DNA of 35,332 nt. Source: Fibrobacteria bacterium. GTDB lineage: Bacteria; Fibrobacterota; Fibrobacteria; UBA11236. The position numbers and the translations under genes are program-made. Under the pieces are notes generated by a model that saw only the letters and a list, made by a program, of their open reading frames with translations, was not told the origin of the DNA and made no database searches. Positions 25,059 to 32,469 of this stretch are shown here, piece by piece (the first letter of the stretch is position 1; each line of letters opens with the position of its first letter). Location of the stretch: contig JADGQO010000047.1 of assembly GCA_017881725.1 (NCBI GenBank), positions 1 to 35,332 of the forward strand, in the 5' to 3' direction.

Positions 25059-25763
25059 TCAAAGCATTTCCTTTTCCATGAATCCGTCCTCCGGGGACGC
25101 GGGTGCGCTCTGCGGCCAGTCCCCGAGCTTGGAAAGCTGCCGCGTGTCGATATGATCAAATTCACGGTTGATGTGGAAAATGGCTATGCCCATGACGAAT
25201 ACCCCGACGAATACATCCAGCATGACGCCCAGCTCCACCAGCAACGGTTCCTGGTAGGCCATGGCCACGCCGAACGCGTAGATCCCGTTTTCCATGGTCA
25301 GGTATCCGATTACCTGGGTGAGCGCTTTATGCCGGGCCACGATCAGGAACAATCCGGAAAACAAAGTGAAGAGCGACATGGGGACAACCAGATGGGAGGT
25401 GCCCGCCATGGGCCGGGGAAGCTTGAATCCCATCCAGATGGAAAAAGCCAGGGCCAGTATTCCCACCAGCAGGGACAGGGAAAACCCCACCAGGGGTTGG
25501 ATCTCCCGGCTCACGCCCGCCTGGCGCCGGGCCCGGTTAAGGAGAAAGGGGAAGGCCACGCCCTTCAACGCAATCACCCCTGCGGCCAGCGCATAATGCC
25601 GAAATGTATTCCCGTCTTCGCCGGTCATTAACGGCAACAGGCCCAAGAGCACGCCCTGCGCCGAAACAGTGCGGATGAGAATGGTGAACCGGCTGGATCC
25701 CAACAAGGCGAGATCGGACAGCAGCAGGAGGACGAAAATGAAATCGAAGCTTGCGGAATGCAT
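25059..25763 (-). CDS. Membrane subunit HyfE-like (NuoK/MrpC-related)
   Basis: The 234-residue protein has about seven membrane helices and the HyfE hallmark near the C-terminus: QVIGYLTMENGIYAFGVAMAYQEPLLVELGVMLDVFVGVFVMGIAIFHI. The two membrane glutamates (in TMENG and LLVELG) match the paired proton-path glutamates of NuoK-like subunits. E. coli HyfE is of similar length (216). It starts one base after the HyfC stop and ends one base before HyfF, so the genes are fully packed. Confidence 0.9.
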   Translation of the reverse strand: MHSASFDFIFVLLLLSDLALLGSSRFTILIRTVSAQGVLLGLLPLMTGEDGNTFRHYALAAGVIALKGVAFPFLLNRARRQAGVSREIQPLVGFSLSLLVGILALAFSIWMGFKLPRPMAGTSHLVVPMSLFTLFSGLFLIVARHKALTQVIGYLTMENGIYAFGVAMAYQEPLLVELGVMLDVFVGVFVMGIAIFHINREFDHIDTRQLSKLGDWPQSAPASPEDGFMEKEML

Positions 25764-25764
25764 G

Positions 25765-26676
25765 TTAGATCAACTCCACAATGAATGCCAAGGCGGAGAG
25801 TGCGCCTGCGGCCACCAGAAGCTGCGGGACCCGCAGCAAGCGTAATCGTGCCATGGAGGATTCGACCACGCCCACAACCACCGCCAAGGCGGCCATTCCC
25901 AGCAGGAAGCACGCCGTGTCGACCCAGGCATTGCCCGTGCGCACCGGCATGGCCAGCTCGATCAGCAAGGTTCCCAACACCCACATTTTCAAGGCGGCGC
26001 CATATAGGATGAAGGCAAAATCCGGTCCGCCGTGATCCAGGACCATCACCTCGTGGATCATGGTCAGCTCCAAATGGGTATTGGGATCATCCACCGGAAT
26101 GCGCGCGTTCTCCGCCAGGAAAACGATGAAAAAGGACAGTAACACCAACGCTACCATGGATCCGGACGCGCTCCAGGTCCAGGGCCCCGTGCCCGCCAGG
26201 ACGCCCGTCAGGGAGATGGAATGGTTCTCGCCGGCCAAGGCGGCCAAGCCTAGGAAAAGCGCGGGCTCGGCCAGGGCGGAAAACTGGACTTCGCGGCTGG
26301 CGCCCATCCCCTCGAAACTGGAGCCCGTGTCCAACGCGGCCAGCACGGTGAAGAAGCGCATCAGGCCCAGCAAGTAGGCGAACAAGACCAGGTCGCCTTC
26401 GAATCCGAACAGCGCGGGGCGGGATCCCATCGGGACCAGGAAGGTGGCCAGAATGACCGCAGCGAGACCGACGATGGGACCGGCGCGGAACAACCAGGTG
26501 GTGGTGACGCTGTACACCGCATCCTTGCCCAACAGTTTGCGCAGGTCATAATAGGTCTGGAACCACGGCGGACCTTGGCGTCCGGCGAAAAACGCCTTGG
26601 TCTTGTTGATGATCCCCAGCATCAAAGGCGAAAGGCACAGCGCCAACAATAGCGGGAGGATGGATCCGAAAATCAT
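25765..26676 (-). CDS. Membrane subunit HyfC-like (NuoH/EchB-related)
   Basis: The 303-residue protein is the NuoH-type subunit that links the cytoplasmic arm to the membrane arm. It has about eight helices, an N-terminal loop FAGRQGPPWFQTYYDLRKLLGK typical of group-4 hydrogenases, FSALAEPALF, and the signature AENARIPVDDPNTHLELTMIHEVMVLDHGGPD. These match HyfC/EchB better than quinone-type NuoH. ATG 26676 overlaps the HyfB-like stop (ATGA). An open frame continues upstream to 27885 but is only the antiparallel shadow of the HyfB-like gene. Confidence 0.93.
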   Translation of the reverse strand: MIFGSILPLLLALCLSPLMLGIINKTKAFFAGRQGPPWFQTYYDLRKLLGKDAVYSVTTTWLFRAGPIVGLAAVILATFLVPMGSRPALFGFEGDLVLFAYLLGLMRFFTVLAALDTGSSFEGMGASREVQFSALAEPALFLGLAALAGENHSISLTGVLAGTGPWTWSASGSMVALVLLSFFIVFLAENARIPVDDPNTHLELTMIHEVMVLDHGGPDFAFILYGAALKMWVLGTLLIELAMPVRTGNAWVDTACFLLGMAALAVVVGVVESSMARLRLLRVPQLLVAAGALSALAFIVELI

Positions 26677-28691
26677 GTCACCCCCAATTTCCAAATGAGC
26701 AAGGCCAAAAGGGCGAAAGCCACGTACAGGACATAGAGCTGGATCCGGCCATGCTGCACCCAGCGCAGGAATCCCAGCGACCAACGGATGGCGGCGGATG
26801 CGGGCCGGTAAATTTCTTCCAGGGTCGCATCGGGCGTTTCGGAATGGAATGCCAGCGACGCGGGAAAAGGCGAATTGAGGGGCGAAAGGATGGGCGAGAG
26901 ACGCGGCGTCAAGTATTTCCGCGTGCCCAATACGGGACGGAAGAAGGTGGTCAAAGGCTGGGCGAAGGAGGAAGAGGAATATTGCATGCGGACCGTGGGC
27001 AGCGCATAACCGCAACCCCAAGTGGAGGCCGCGGTGATTTTCTTTTTGCGCAACAGCAGTTGCCGTAGACCCGTCACCAATCCCGTCAGGAGGAGGACGG
27101 CCCAAGCCATCAACAGCAGGGATTTCAAAAGCAAATCCGTGGAAGCCGGCCAGGCGGAGGCCGTTGCCAGGGGAAGCCCGGTCAATTGTCCAATCACAGG
27201 CCCGAGCAAGCGTGGCAGCAGGGGCGCGGACAAGCCTATCGCGACGCAAGCCAGCGCCAATGCGCCCATCGGAATAAGCATGGCCGCGTGTTCGCGTGGG
27301 GCGTGTTCGGGCTGTGGCTGCGGGGAGCGGGGCGACCCTAGAAAGACGGTCCCGAATGCCTTGGCAAAGCAGGCCGCAGCCAGTCCGCCGATCAAGGCCA
27401 ATGCCACGATCACCAATGCGCCGCCCACCGGCAAGGACAGATGCCCGTTCTTCAAAGCGCCGAAGGATGCGGAATAAATGAGCAACTCGCTGATGAAACC
27501 GTTCAAGGGCGGAAGGCCGGAAATGGCCACCGCGGCCACTAAAAAGAATGCGCCGGTCCAAGGCATGCGCCGCAGCAATCCGCCCAAGCGATCCATGTCG
27601 CGCGTGCCCGTGGCATGGTTCACCGCGCCCGCGCCCAGAAAAAGCAACCCCTTGAACAAAGCGTGGTTGAGGACATGGAGCAGCCCACCTCCGAAACCCA
27701 GTACCGCCAATACCGGCGAAGCGTGGCTCACTCCCAGCATGCCGAGGCCCAATCCCATGGATATGATGCCGATGTTTTCGATGCTGTGGTAGGCGAGCAG
27801 CCGTTTCAAATCGTGTTGCGCCAAAGCCAGCAGCACGCCCATGACGCCGGAGACGGCGCCCATGGCGACCAAGGTCCATCCCCACCAGGCGGGCGGCGCG
27901 GAGAAGAAGGTGAAGCTACGCGCCAATCCGTAAATGCCGGTCTTGATGATCGCGCCGGACATAAGCGCCGACACATGGCTGGGCGCCGCCGGATGGGCCT
28001 CGGGAAGCCAGACATGGAAAGGCATGAGACCGGCCTTAGCGCCGAATCCCACCAGGCCAAGGAGGAAGAGGAAGGCGAACCCCGTACCGGCGCGGTTACC
28101 CTGGAAGACATCGAACTCCAGGCTCCCGGCGTTCACGTAGAGCATGGCGAAGAATGGGAGCAGGCAAGCCGTCCCGATATGCGTGACCACCAGGTAAAGC
28201 AAGCCTGCCTCGCGCGACTCCTTTTTCCCATCCTCGAACATCACCAGAAACGCGCATGCCAAGGTCATCAACTCCCAGGCGAACAGAAACAGCAGCCCGT
28301 TCCGGGACACAACCACTAGAGCCATGCTTCCCAACATCAAATTGAAGAGGAACCACGGATAACCCAACTTCCTTTGGCTCCGGAACGCCAGCATATATTC
28401 TCCGCCGAAAATCGCCGTTGTGGCTCCCAGGATCAAGATGGGCAATAGGAAAAAAGCGGAGAGCGGATCCAGGCCCACCGAGAAGGCCGCGCCCGGGATG
28501 CTCCAGGCCACGGTCGCGCTTTCCCCATGCCCGGTCAGCAAGGTTTTCAGCGTGGGGACAATGGCGATGGCGCATCCGATCACCGCGCCGCCGGTTCCGG
28601 ACAGGGTGGCCCAGCGCGTGGACTTACCGCTCAACAGCGACAAGATTGCGCTCCCCATCCAAACCGCTTCCGCCGCGATGATTCCCAGCAT
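26673..28691 (-). CDS. Antiporter-like membrane subunit, HyfB-like (second copy)
   Basis: At 672 residues this is a full HyfB/HycC/NuoL-type subunit with about 16 helices. Ion-path residues are present: the glutamate in FAWELMTLACAFLVMFE, the lysine in GFGAKAGLMPFHVWLPEAHPAAPSHVSALMSG, LKRLLAYHSIENIGI, and HVLNHALFKGLLF. The C-terminal extension keeps the HyfB signature WGCGYALPTVRMQYSSSSFAQP before a final lone helix. It follows a paralogue (28696-30681) by a few bases. ATG 28691 was chosen; the in-frame TTG 28694 is one codon earlier. Confidence 0.92.
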   Translation of the reverse strand: MLGIIAAEAVWMGSAILSLLSGKSTRWATLSGTGGAVIGCAIAIVPTLKTLLTGHGESATVAWSIPGAAFSVGLDPLSAFFLLPILILGATTAIFGGEYMLAFRSQRKLGYPWFLFNLMLGSMALVVVSRNGLLFLFAWELMTLACAFLVMFEDGKKESREAGLLYLVVTHIGTACLLPFFAMLYVNAGSLEFDVFQGNRAGTGFAFLFLLGLVGFGAKAGLMPFHVWLPEAHPAAPSHVSALMSGAIIKTGIYGLARSFTFFSAPPAWWGWTLVAMGAVSGVMGVLLALAQHDLKRLLAYHSIENIGIISMGLGLGMLGVSHASPVLAVLGFGGGLLHVLNHALFKGLLFLGAGAVNHATGTRDMDRLGGLLRRMPWTGAFFLVAAVAISGLPPLNGFISELLIYSASFGALKNGHLSLPVGGALVIVALALIGGLAAACFAKAFGTVFLGSPRSPQPQPEHAPREHAAMLIPMGALALACVAIGLSAPLLPRLLGPVIGQLTGLPLATASAWPASTDLLLKSLLLMAWAVLLLTGLVTGLRQLLLRKKKITAASTWGCGYALPTVRMQYSSSSFAQPLTTFFRPVLGTRKYLTPRLSPILSPLNSPFPASLAFHSETPDATLEEIYRPASAAIRWSLGFLRWVQHGRIQLYVLYVAFALLALLIWKLGVT

Positions 28692-28695
28692 CAAT

Positions 28696-30681
28696 TCACC
28701 ACAGCTTCCAGGTTAAAAGGAAAAGCAAAGTTAAGGTGATATACAGAATATAGGCCTGAATGCGGCCGTGTTGGATCCATCTCCAACGTATGAGCCGCGA
28801 ATCGATCCACAGGAATAAAGGCCGGTAGATTTTTTCCAGATAAAGATCGGGAATGCTGTTGGATTGCGACGCGGAACGGGGAAAAAATCCGTCCGCCTTT
28901 TCCTCGGTTTTCCGGCCTTGCAGGATTAACGCGAAGAAACCGGCCAACGGTTGGCTGAAGGATGTCGCGCTGTACTGCATGCGGCGTGTCGGCGCGGCGT
29001 ATCCGCATCCCCACGTGGTCCCGGCCCCGATCTTCCGGCCTCGCAACACGGCCCAACGGATCCCGGCCAACGTTCCCGCCAGCGAGAGAAGGAATCCGGC
29101 GAAAATCGCGAGCGGCCACAGCGAGGTCTGTACGGAGGAAATCTGTTCCAGGATTTCCCGGCCTTCGAATCCGGTAAGCGCCTGTACCATGGGAACGGTC
29201 AGCGTCGCGGCCCAGGGCAGCGCGGGAACCAGCAGAAGGCAGATCAAGGCCAATGCCAACAAGGGTCCGCGCATGGCCCAACCCGGTCGATGAAAATGTT
29301 GCGGCTCCGGTTGCCGGGGTTGCCCCAAATACGCGCCGCCGAAAGCCTTGGAGAAGGCGACCGCGGCGAACCCGCCCACCAGCGCCAGGCCTGCCAGCAG
29401 AACCAAGCTTGGCATCACCACGCCCGATCCCGGAATGCCCCGCATCCGGTAGGCTCCCAGGTAAATCCAAAACTCGCTCAAGAATCCGTTCATCGGAGGC
29501 AAGGCGCATAAAGCCAGTGCGCCCACCAGGAACGTGCCGCCTTCCAAAGGCATCCGCTTCGACAATCCCCCCAGCAGATTGATCCGCCGCGTCCCAGTGG
29601 CGTGGAGTATACACCCGGCATTGAGGAACAACATTCCCTTCGCCATGGAGTGGTTGATGGCGTGCAACAGCGCTCCGCAAAATCCCAAGGTGGCCAGCGC
29701 CGCAGAGCCGCGGCTGACGCCGAGGACGCCGATGCCGATGCCGATGAAAATGATGCCGATGTTTTCCACGCTGCTATAGGCCAGCAGCCGTTTGAGATCG
29801 CTTTGCGCCAATGCGAAAAGGATTCCCAGCAAAGCGGAAGTGAGCCCGATTCCCATCAGGACCCAGCCCCACCATTCCTGGTAATGGCCCAGGAAAGTCA
29901 GCGTCCGCAGCAATCCATAGACTCCGGTTTTCAAAAGCAAGGCGGACATTACCGCGGACACATGGCTCGGGGCCGCGGGGTGGGCTTCGGGAAGCCAGAT
30001 GTGGAAGGGCATGATCCCGGCCTTGGTTCCGAATCCGACGACCGCGCATACGAAGAGGAACCCGGAGAGCCATGCCGATCGCGAGACGCCCGCGAACCCG
30101 GCGAAATCCAAGCTGCCCGCTTCCTGTCCCAGCATGATGAATAATACCAGGAGAAATTCCATGGCGATGTGGGAAGCGACCAGATACATCCAACCGGCCG
30201 TGCGGACGTTTCCCTTGGCATCGTCGAAGAAGACCAGGAACGCCGCGCTCAGGGTCATGATTTCCCAGCCCATCATGAACAGCAGCGCGTTGCGGGAAAG
30301 AAAGACCACGGCCATGCCGGCCATCAACCAGTTGTAGAGGAACCAGGGCATGCCGATATTTTTCGTGTTACGGTAACTTAGGAGATACTCCCCTCCGTAA
30401 ATGGCGGCGAGGCTTCCCACCACCAGGGTGGGCAGGAGGAAAAAGGCCGACAATCCGTCCAGTCCTAGCGAAAACGATCCGGATGGGATCGCCCATGCCG
30501 CCTGGAATTCCAGGACCGGCCCGCCGAATAGCGTCGACAGCACCGGAACCATTCCCGCCACGGATCCCAGCACCACCGAAGCTACGCCGATGCGCGTTGC
30601 CCAAGTTGCGGACGAAGCGAAGAGAAGCGCACCCACGCCGCCCGCCAGCCACACGCCGATAGCCGCCAGCAGCCAATTCAT
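28696..30681 (-). CDS. Antiporter-like membrane subunit, HyfB-like (first copy)
   Basis: The 661-residue protein is a paralogue of its downstream neighbour and shares the block layout: MGWEIMTLSAAFLVFFD, GFGTKAGIMPFHIWLPEAHPAAPSHVSAVMSALLLKTG, LKRLLAYSSVENIGIIF, HAINHSMAKGMLFL, and the C-terminal WGCGYAAPTRRMQYSATSFSQP signature. All transmembrane glutamate and lysine positions usual for HyfB are kept. It should be one of three ion-translocating subunits of the complex (with the second HyfB copy and HyfF). Its ATG overlaps the regulator stop (ATGA), which couples its synthesis to that of the regulator. Confidence 0.92.
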   Translation of the reverse strand: MNWLLAAIGVWLAGGVGALLFASSATWATRIGVASVVLGSVAGMVPVLSTLFGGPVLEFQAAWAIPSGSFSLGLDGLSAFFLLPTLVVGSLAAIYGGEYLLSYRNTKNIGMPWFLYNWLMAGMAVVFLSRNALLFMMGWEIMTLSAAFLVFFDDAKGNVRTAGWMYLVASHIAMEFLLVLFIMLGQEAGSLDFAGFAGVSRSAWLSGFLFVCAVVGFGTKAGIMPFHIWLPEAHPAAPSHVSAVMSALLLKTGVYGLLRTLTFLGHYQEWWGWVLMGIGLTSALLGILFALAQSDLKRLLAYSSVENIGIIFIGIGIGVLGVSRGSAALATLGFCGALLHAINHSMAKGMLFLNAGCILHATGTRRINLLGGLSKRMPLEGGTFLVGALALCALPPMNGFLSEFWIYLGAYRMRGIPGSGVVMPSLVLLAGLALVGGFAAVAFSKAFGGAYLGQPRQPEPQHFHRPGWAMRGPLLALALICLLLVPALPWAATLTVPMVQALTGFEGREILEQISSVQTSLWPLAIFAGFLLSLAGTLAGIRWAVLRGRKIGAGTTWGCGYAAPTRRMQYSATSFSQPLAGFFALILQGRKTEEKADGFFPRSASQSNSIPDLYLEKIYRPLFLWIDSRLIRWRWIQHGRIQAYILYITLTLLFLLTWKLW

Positions 30682-31391
30682 GAAACGGATTCCTCAAGCG
30701 ATTTCACCGCGGATTCGGTTATGAAGGTTTTTTCAATCCGGCTGGCCTCGGCCAGAATATCATCACGCAAAGCCTGCCGCTGGATGGCGGATTTGAAACC
30801 TTCATCGCGCAACGCGAAGGAGAGTCGCGAGAGCAGGTGAAGATGCGCTCTAACGGTCGGACTGATGAGGCCGAACAAGGCATGCACGGGTTTACCGTCC
30901 AAAGCGTCGAACGCCACCGGTTTTTCCAGGAAGCATAGCGATATGATGGGCTGGGAAACGTGCAGGACCACGGGATTGCGCACATGAGGGATCGCGATGC
31001 CGTCCCCGATTCCAGTGGAAGCCAACTCCTCCCTGGCCAGCAGCACCCTCAAGAGGAACTCGCGATCCACTCCGTCTGGAAGTCGCATGTGCTCAACCAA
31101 TGATTTGAGCACCGAGCTTTTCGTATCGCCTTCAAGCCGATAAAAAATCCCGCCGCTTTGGATCGACTCCACCAAACTCGGGATAGGCAACCCGCTGCTG
31201 GTAGGCTCATGGAAAATATCCGATGAGACATTGAGTTTCCTGCTCGTGGCCCACTCGAGAAGTTCAGCCCGATTGAAGCGGTATTGATCATTGACGCGAT
31301 AGGCAGGCAGGAATCCCTGGTTGATCCATCGGTACACGCTTTTTTCAGAGATGCTGAGGAGTCCGGCCGCTTCTTTTACCCCGAGTTGCAT
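30678..31391 (-). CDS. HTH-EIIA fusion regulator of the minus-strand Ehr operon
   Basis: The 237-residue protein starts with an excisionase/MerR-like DNA-binding domain (about 1-52: VKEAAGLLSISEKSVYRWINQGFLPAYRV, then FNRAELLEWATSR). A linker (about 53-85) leads to a PTS EIIA domain of the fructose/PtsN type (about 90-230), with the phospho-histidine H136 in TGIGDGIAIPHVRNP and the conserved HLHLLSRLSFAL. EIIA domains accept phosphate from HPr or NPr, so DNA binding may respond to PTS state; this is inference. It has only about 30 differences from the divergent copy at 32470 over the first 222 residues (4 in the HTH domain). The stop overlaps the first HyfB-like gene. Confidence 0.85.
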   Translation of the reverse strand: MQLGVKEAAGLLSISEKSVYRWINQGFLPAYRVNDQYRFNRAELLEWATSRKLNVSSDIFHEPTSSGLPIPSLVESIQSGGIFYRLEGDTKSSVLKSLVEHMRLPDGVDREFLLRVLLAREELASTGIGDGIAIPHVRNPVVLHVSQPIISLCFLEKPVAFDALDGKPVHALFGLISPTVRAHLHLLSRLSFALRDEGFKSAIQRQALRDDILAEASRIEKTFITESAVKSLEESVS

Positions 31392-31439
31392 TTATTCCCT
31401 AGGTTCTCGATAGGATTCTTTATTAGGACTCTTTAACCC

Positions 31440-31468
31440 ATAATATATTTCATGTCCATAAATGTCCA
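31440..31468 (-). promoter_or_regulatory. Promoter with direct-repeat operator, minus-strand Ehr operon
   Basis: On the minus strand TGGACATTTATGGACAT (31468 to 31452) holds two TGGACAT copies spaced 10 bases, one helical turn. The first TGGACA serves as a -35 box (31468-31463), followed after exactly 17 bases by TATTAT (31445-31440) as -10. The same element with the same geometry precedes the divergent regulator, which makes a chance match unlikely. The start codon is about 50 bases downstream. Confidence 0.65.
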
Positions 31469-31475
31469 CGTAAAA

Positions 31476-31496
31476 ACGCGTCAATGTTTGACGTGT
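31476..31496. promoter_or_regulatory. Inverted repeat upstream of the minus-strand Ehr promoter
   Basis: ACGCGTCAA-TGT-TTGACGTGT is a 9-bp dyad with one mismatch per arm and a perfect core CGTCAA/TTGACG (31479-31484, 31488-31493). It ends 8 bases upstream of the -35 box, where an activator would bind. It is absent from the divergent promoter. A further 13-base palindrome, GTGACC-C-GGTCAC, lies at 31505-31517. Confidence 0.4.
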
Positions 31497-31551
31497 ATGA
31501 AATTGTGACCCGGTCACCTTCACCGGATTTAGCAGTAACTGTAGCGTTACC

Positions 31552-32322
31552 CTAATCACTCCACACCGTAGCGCGGATAGCGCCTGCTTTTACAACGCAA
31601 TCGCTTTCTTTGATCCAACACGTGAGACAACCGGAACCGATTTCCCTGTTCGCCACCATCCTATACCCATACGGCATTTTCCCCCCGAATCCGTGATAAG
31701 TGACCACGCGGGTTCCTACCGGAAGGTTCATGAGCTTTTGCTGGACGACCTCCACGTAAAGGCAAAAGTATTCCGGCTTCAATGGAACGGTTTCATCGAT
31801 TGCCGGCAGGCATACGTTTTCAGAAAACGGATTGTAAAGGTAAAACGCATTATAGTCCGACCAATCAAGGTCCATCATATTGCCATGGATAAATTCCACA
31901 TTCGAAATTTTCGCGCTTCTCGCAATGGCTTGGCCTTCGGCCAGTAGGTGGGGGCGCTGATCGATTCCTGCGAAAGGAACGGAATGCCTGGCGGCGCCGA
32001 TGAGACAAAATTTTCCCGGCCCGCAGCCGATATCCAGCACCTTGGTCCCGGGACTTGCAACGAGCATCTCCGCGGCGCAGATGGCCACGCGCACCGGAGT
32101 CCAGTGGTCGGAAGAAAGTTGCCTTGTCTCCCATGCAAATACCTCATCGAAATCACGATCGGAGGGTTGGGGGCCGCCGCTTAAGGCGCGAAAAATGCCC
32201 TGGGATTTGTTCCGGACATTTTGAAGCTGGGCGTCATTCATCTTTTGCATCGGGTTATGCTTGTCCCATTCAGGTTGCGGCTTTCGAATCCACGGCCAAC
32301 GAAGAGAAGGCATTATGCTCAT
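31552..32322 (-). CDS. Class I SAM-dependent methyltransferase, unknown substrate
   Basis: The 256-residue protein has the Rossmann SAM-binding core: motif I VLDIGCGPGKFCLIGA (about 94-109), an acidic strand end in FAGIDQRP, then NVEFIHGNMMDLDWSDYNAFYLYNPF, where YNPF sits at the catalytic-loop position. The segment SDHWTPVRVAICAAEML before motif I resembles Dot1-like or ribosomal-protein methyltransferases, but I cannot name the substrate. It lies between the two divergent regulators, on the same strand as the minus Ehr operon and upstream of its promoter. Starts at ATG 32322 and 32313 are both possible and neither has a strong ribosome site. Confidence 0.75.
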   Translation of the reverse strand: MSIMPSLRWPWIRKPQPEWDKHNPMQKMNDAQLQNVRNKSQGIFRALSGGPQPSDRDFDEVFAWETRQLSSDHWTPVRVAICAAEMLVASPGTKVLDIGCGPGKFCLIGAARHSVPFAGIDQRPHLLAEGQAIARSAKISNVEFIHGNMMDLDWSDYNAFYLYNPFSENVCLPAIDETVPLKPEYFCLYVEVVQQKLMNLPVGTRVVTYHGFGGKMPYGYRMVANREIGSGCLTCWIKESDCVVKAGAIRATVWSD

Positions 32323-32373
32323 GGGGAATGTTTTCTACGGACCTAAGGGCTTGGCGGAATGGATAAATTCGGT

Positions 32374-32417
32374 TGGACATTTATGGACATATATTTTAAA
32401 ATATCAATAGTGTCCAT
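32374..32417 (+). promoter_or_regulatory. Promoter with operator repeats, plus-strand Ehr operon
   Basis: TGGACATTTATGGACAT (32374-32390) is identical to the element before the minus-strand regulator. Its first TGGACA is the -35 box; TAAAAT (32397-32402) follows after 17 bases as the -10, inside a perfect 14-bp palindrome ATATTTTAAAATAT (32391-32404). A third, inverted copy TGTCCAT lies at 32411-32417, just past the expected transcription start, a typical repressor position. The regulator ATG is at 32470. Confidence 0.65.
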
Positions 32418-32469
32418 TTGAGGCTACTCTTGGGAGTCGAAAGCCGAAAAAGGCCACTTGGGGAGACGG

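Noticed and set aside
25765-27885. A 706-residue open frame on the minus strand
   Set aside because: Only the last 303 codons encode HyfC. The upstream 400 residues are arginine- and glycine-rich, overlap the HyfB-like gene in another frame and match no membrane protein pattern.
31440-32417. Mobile-element terminal repeats flanking the methyltransferase (the TGGACAT copies are inverted relative to each other across the gene)
   Set aside because: The inverted orientation is explained by divergent promoters. No transposase or target duplication is present, and the elements fit promoter geometry at both ends.
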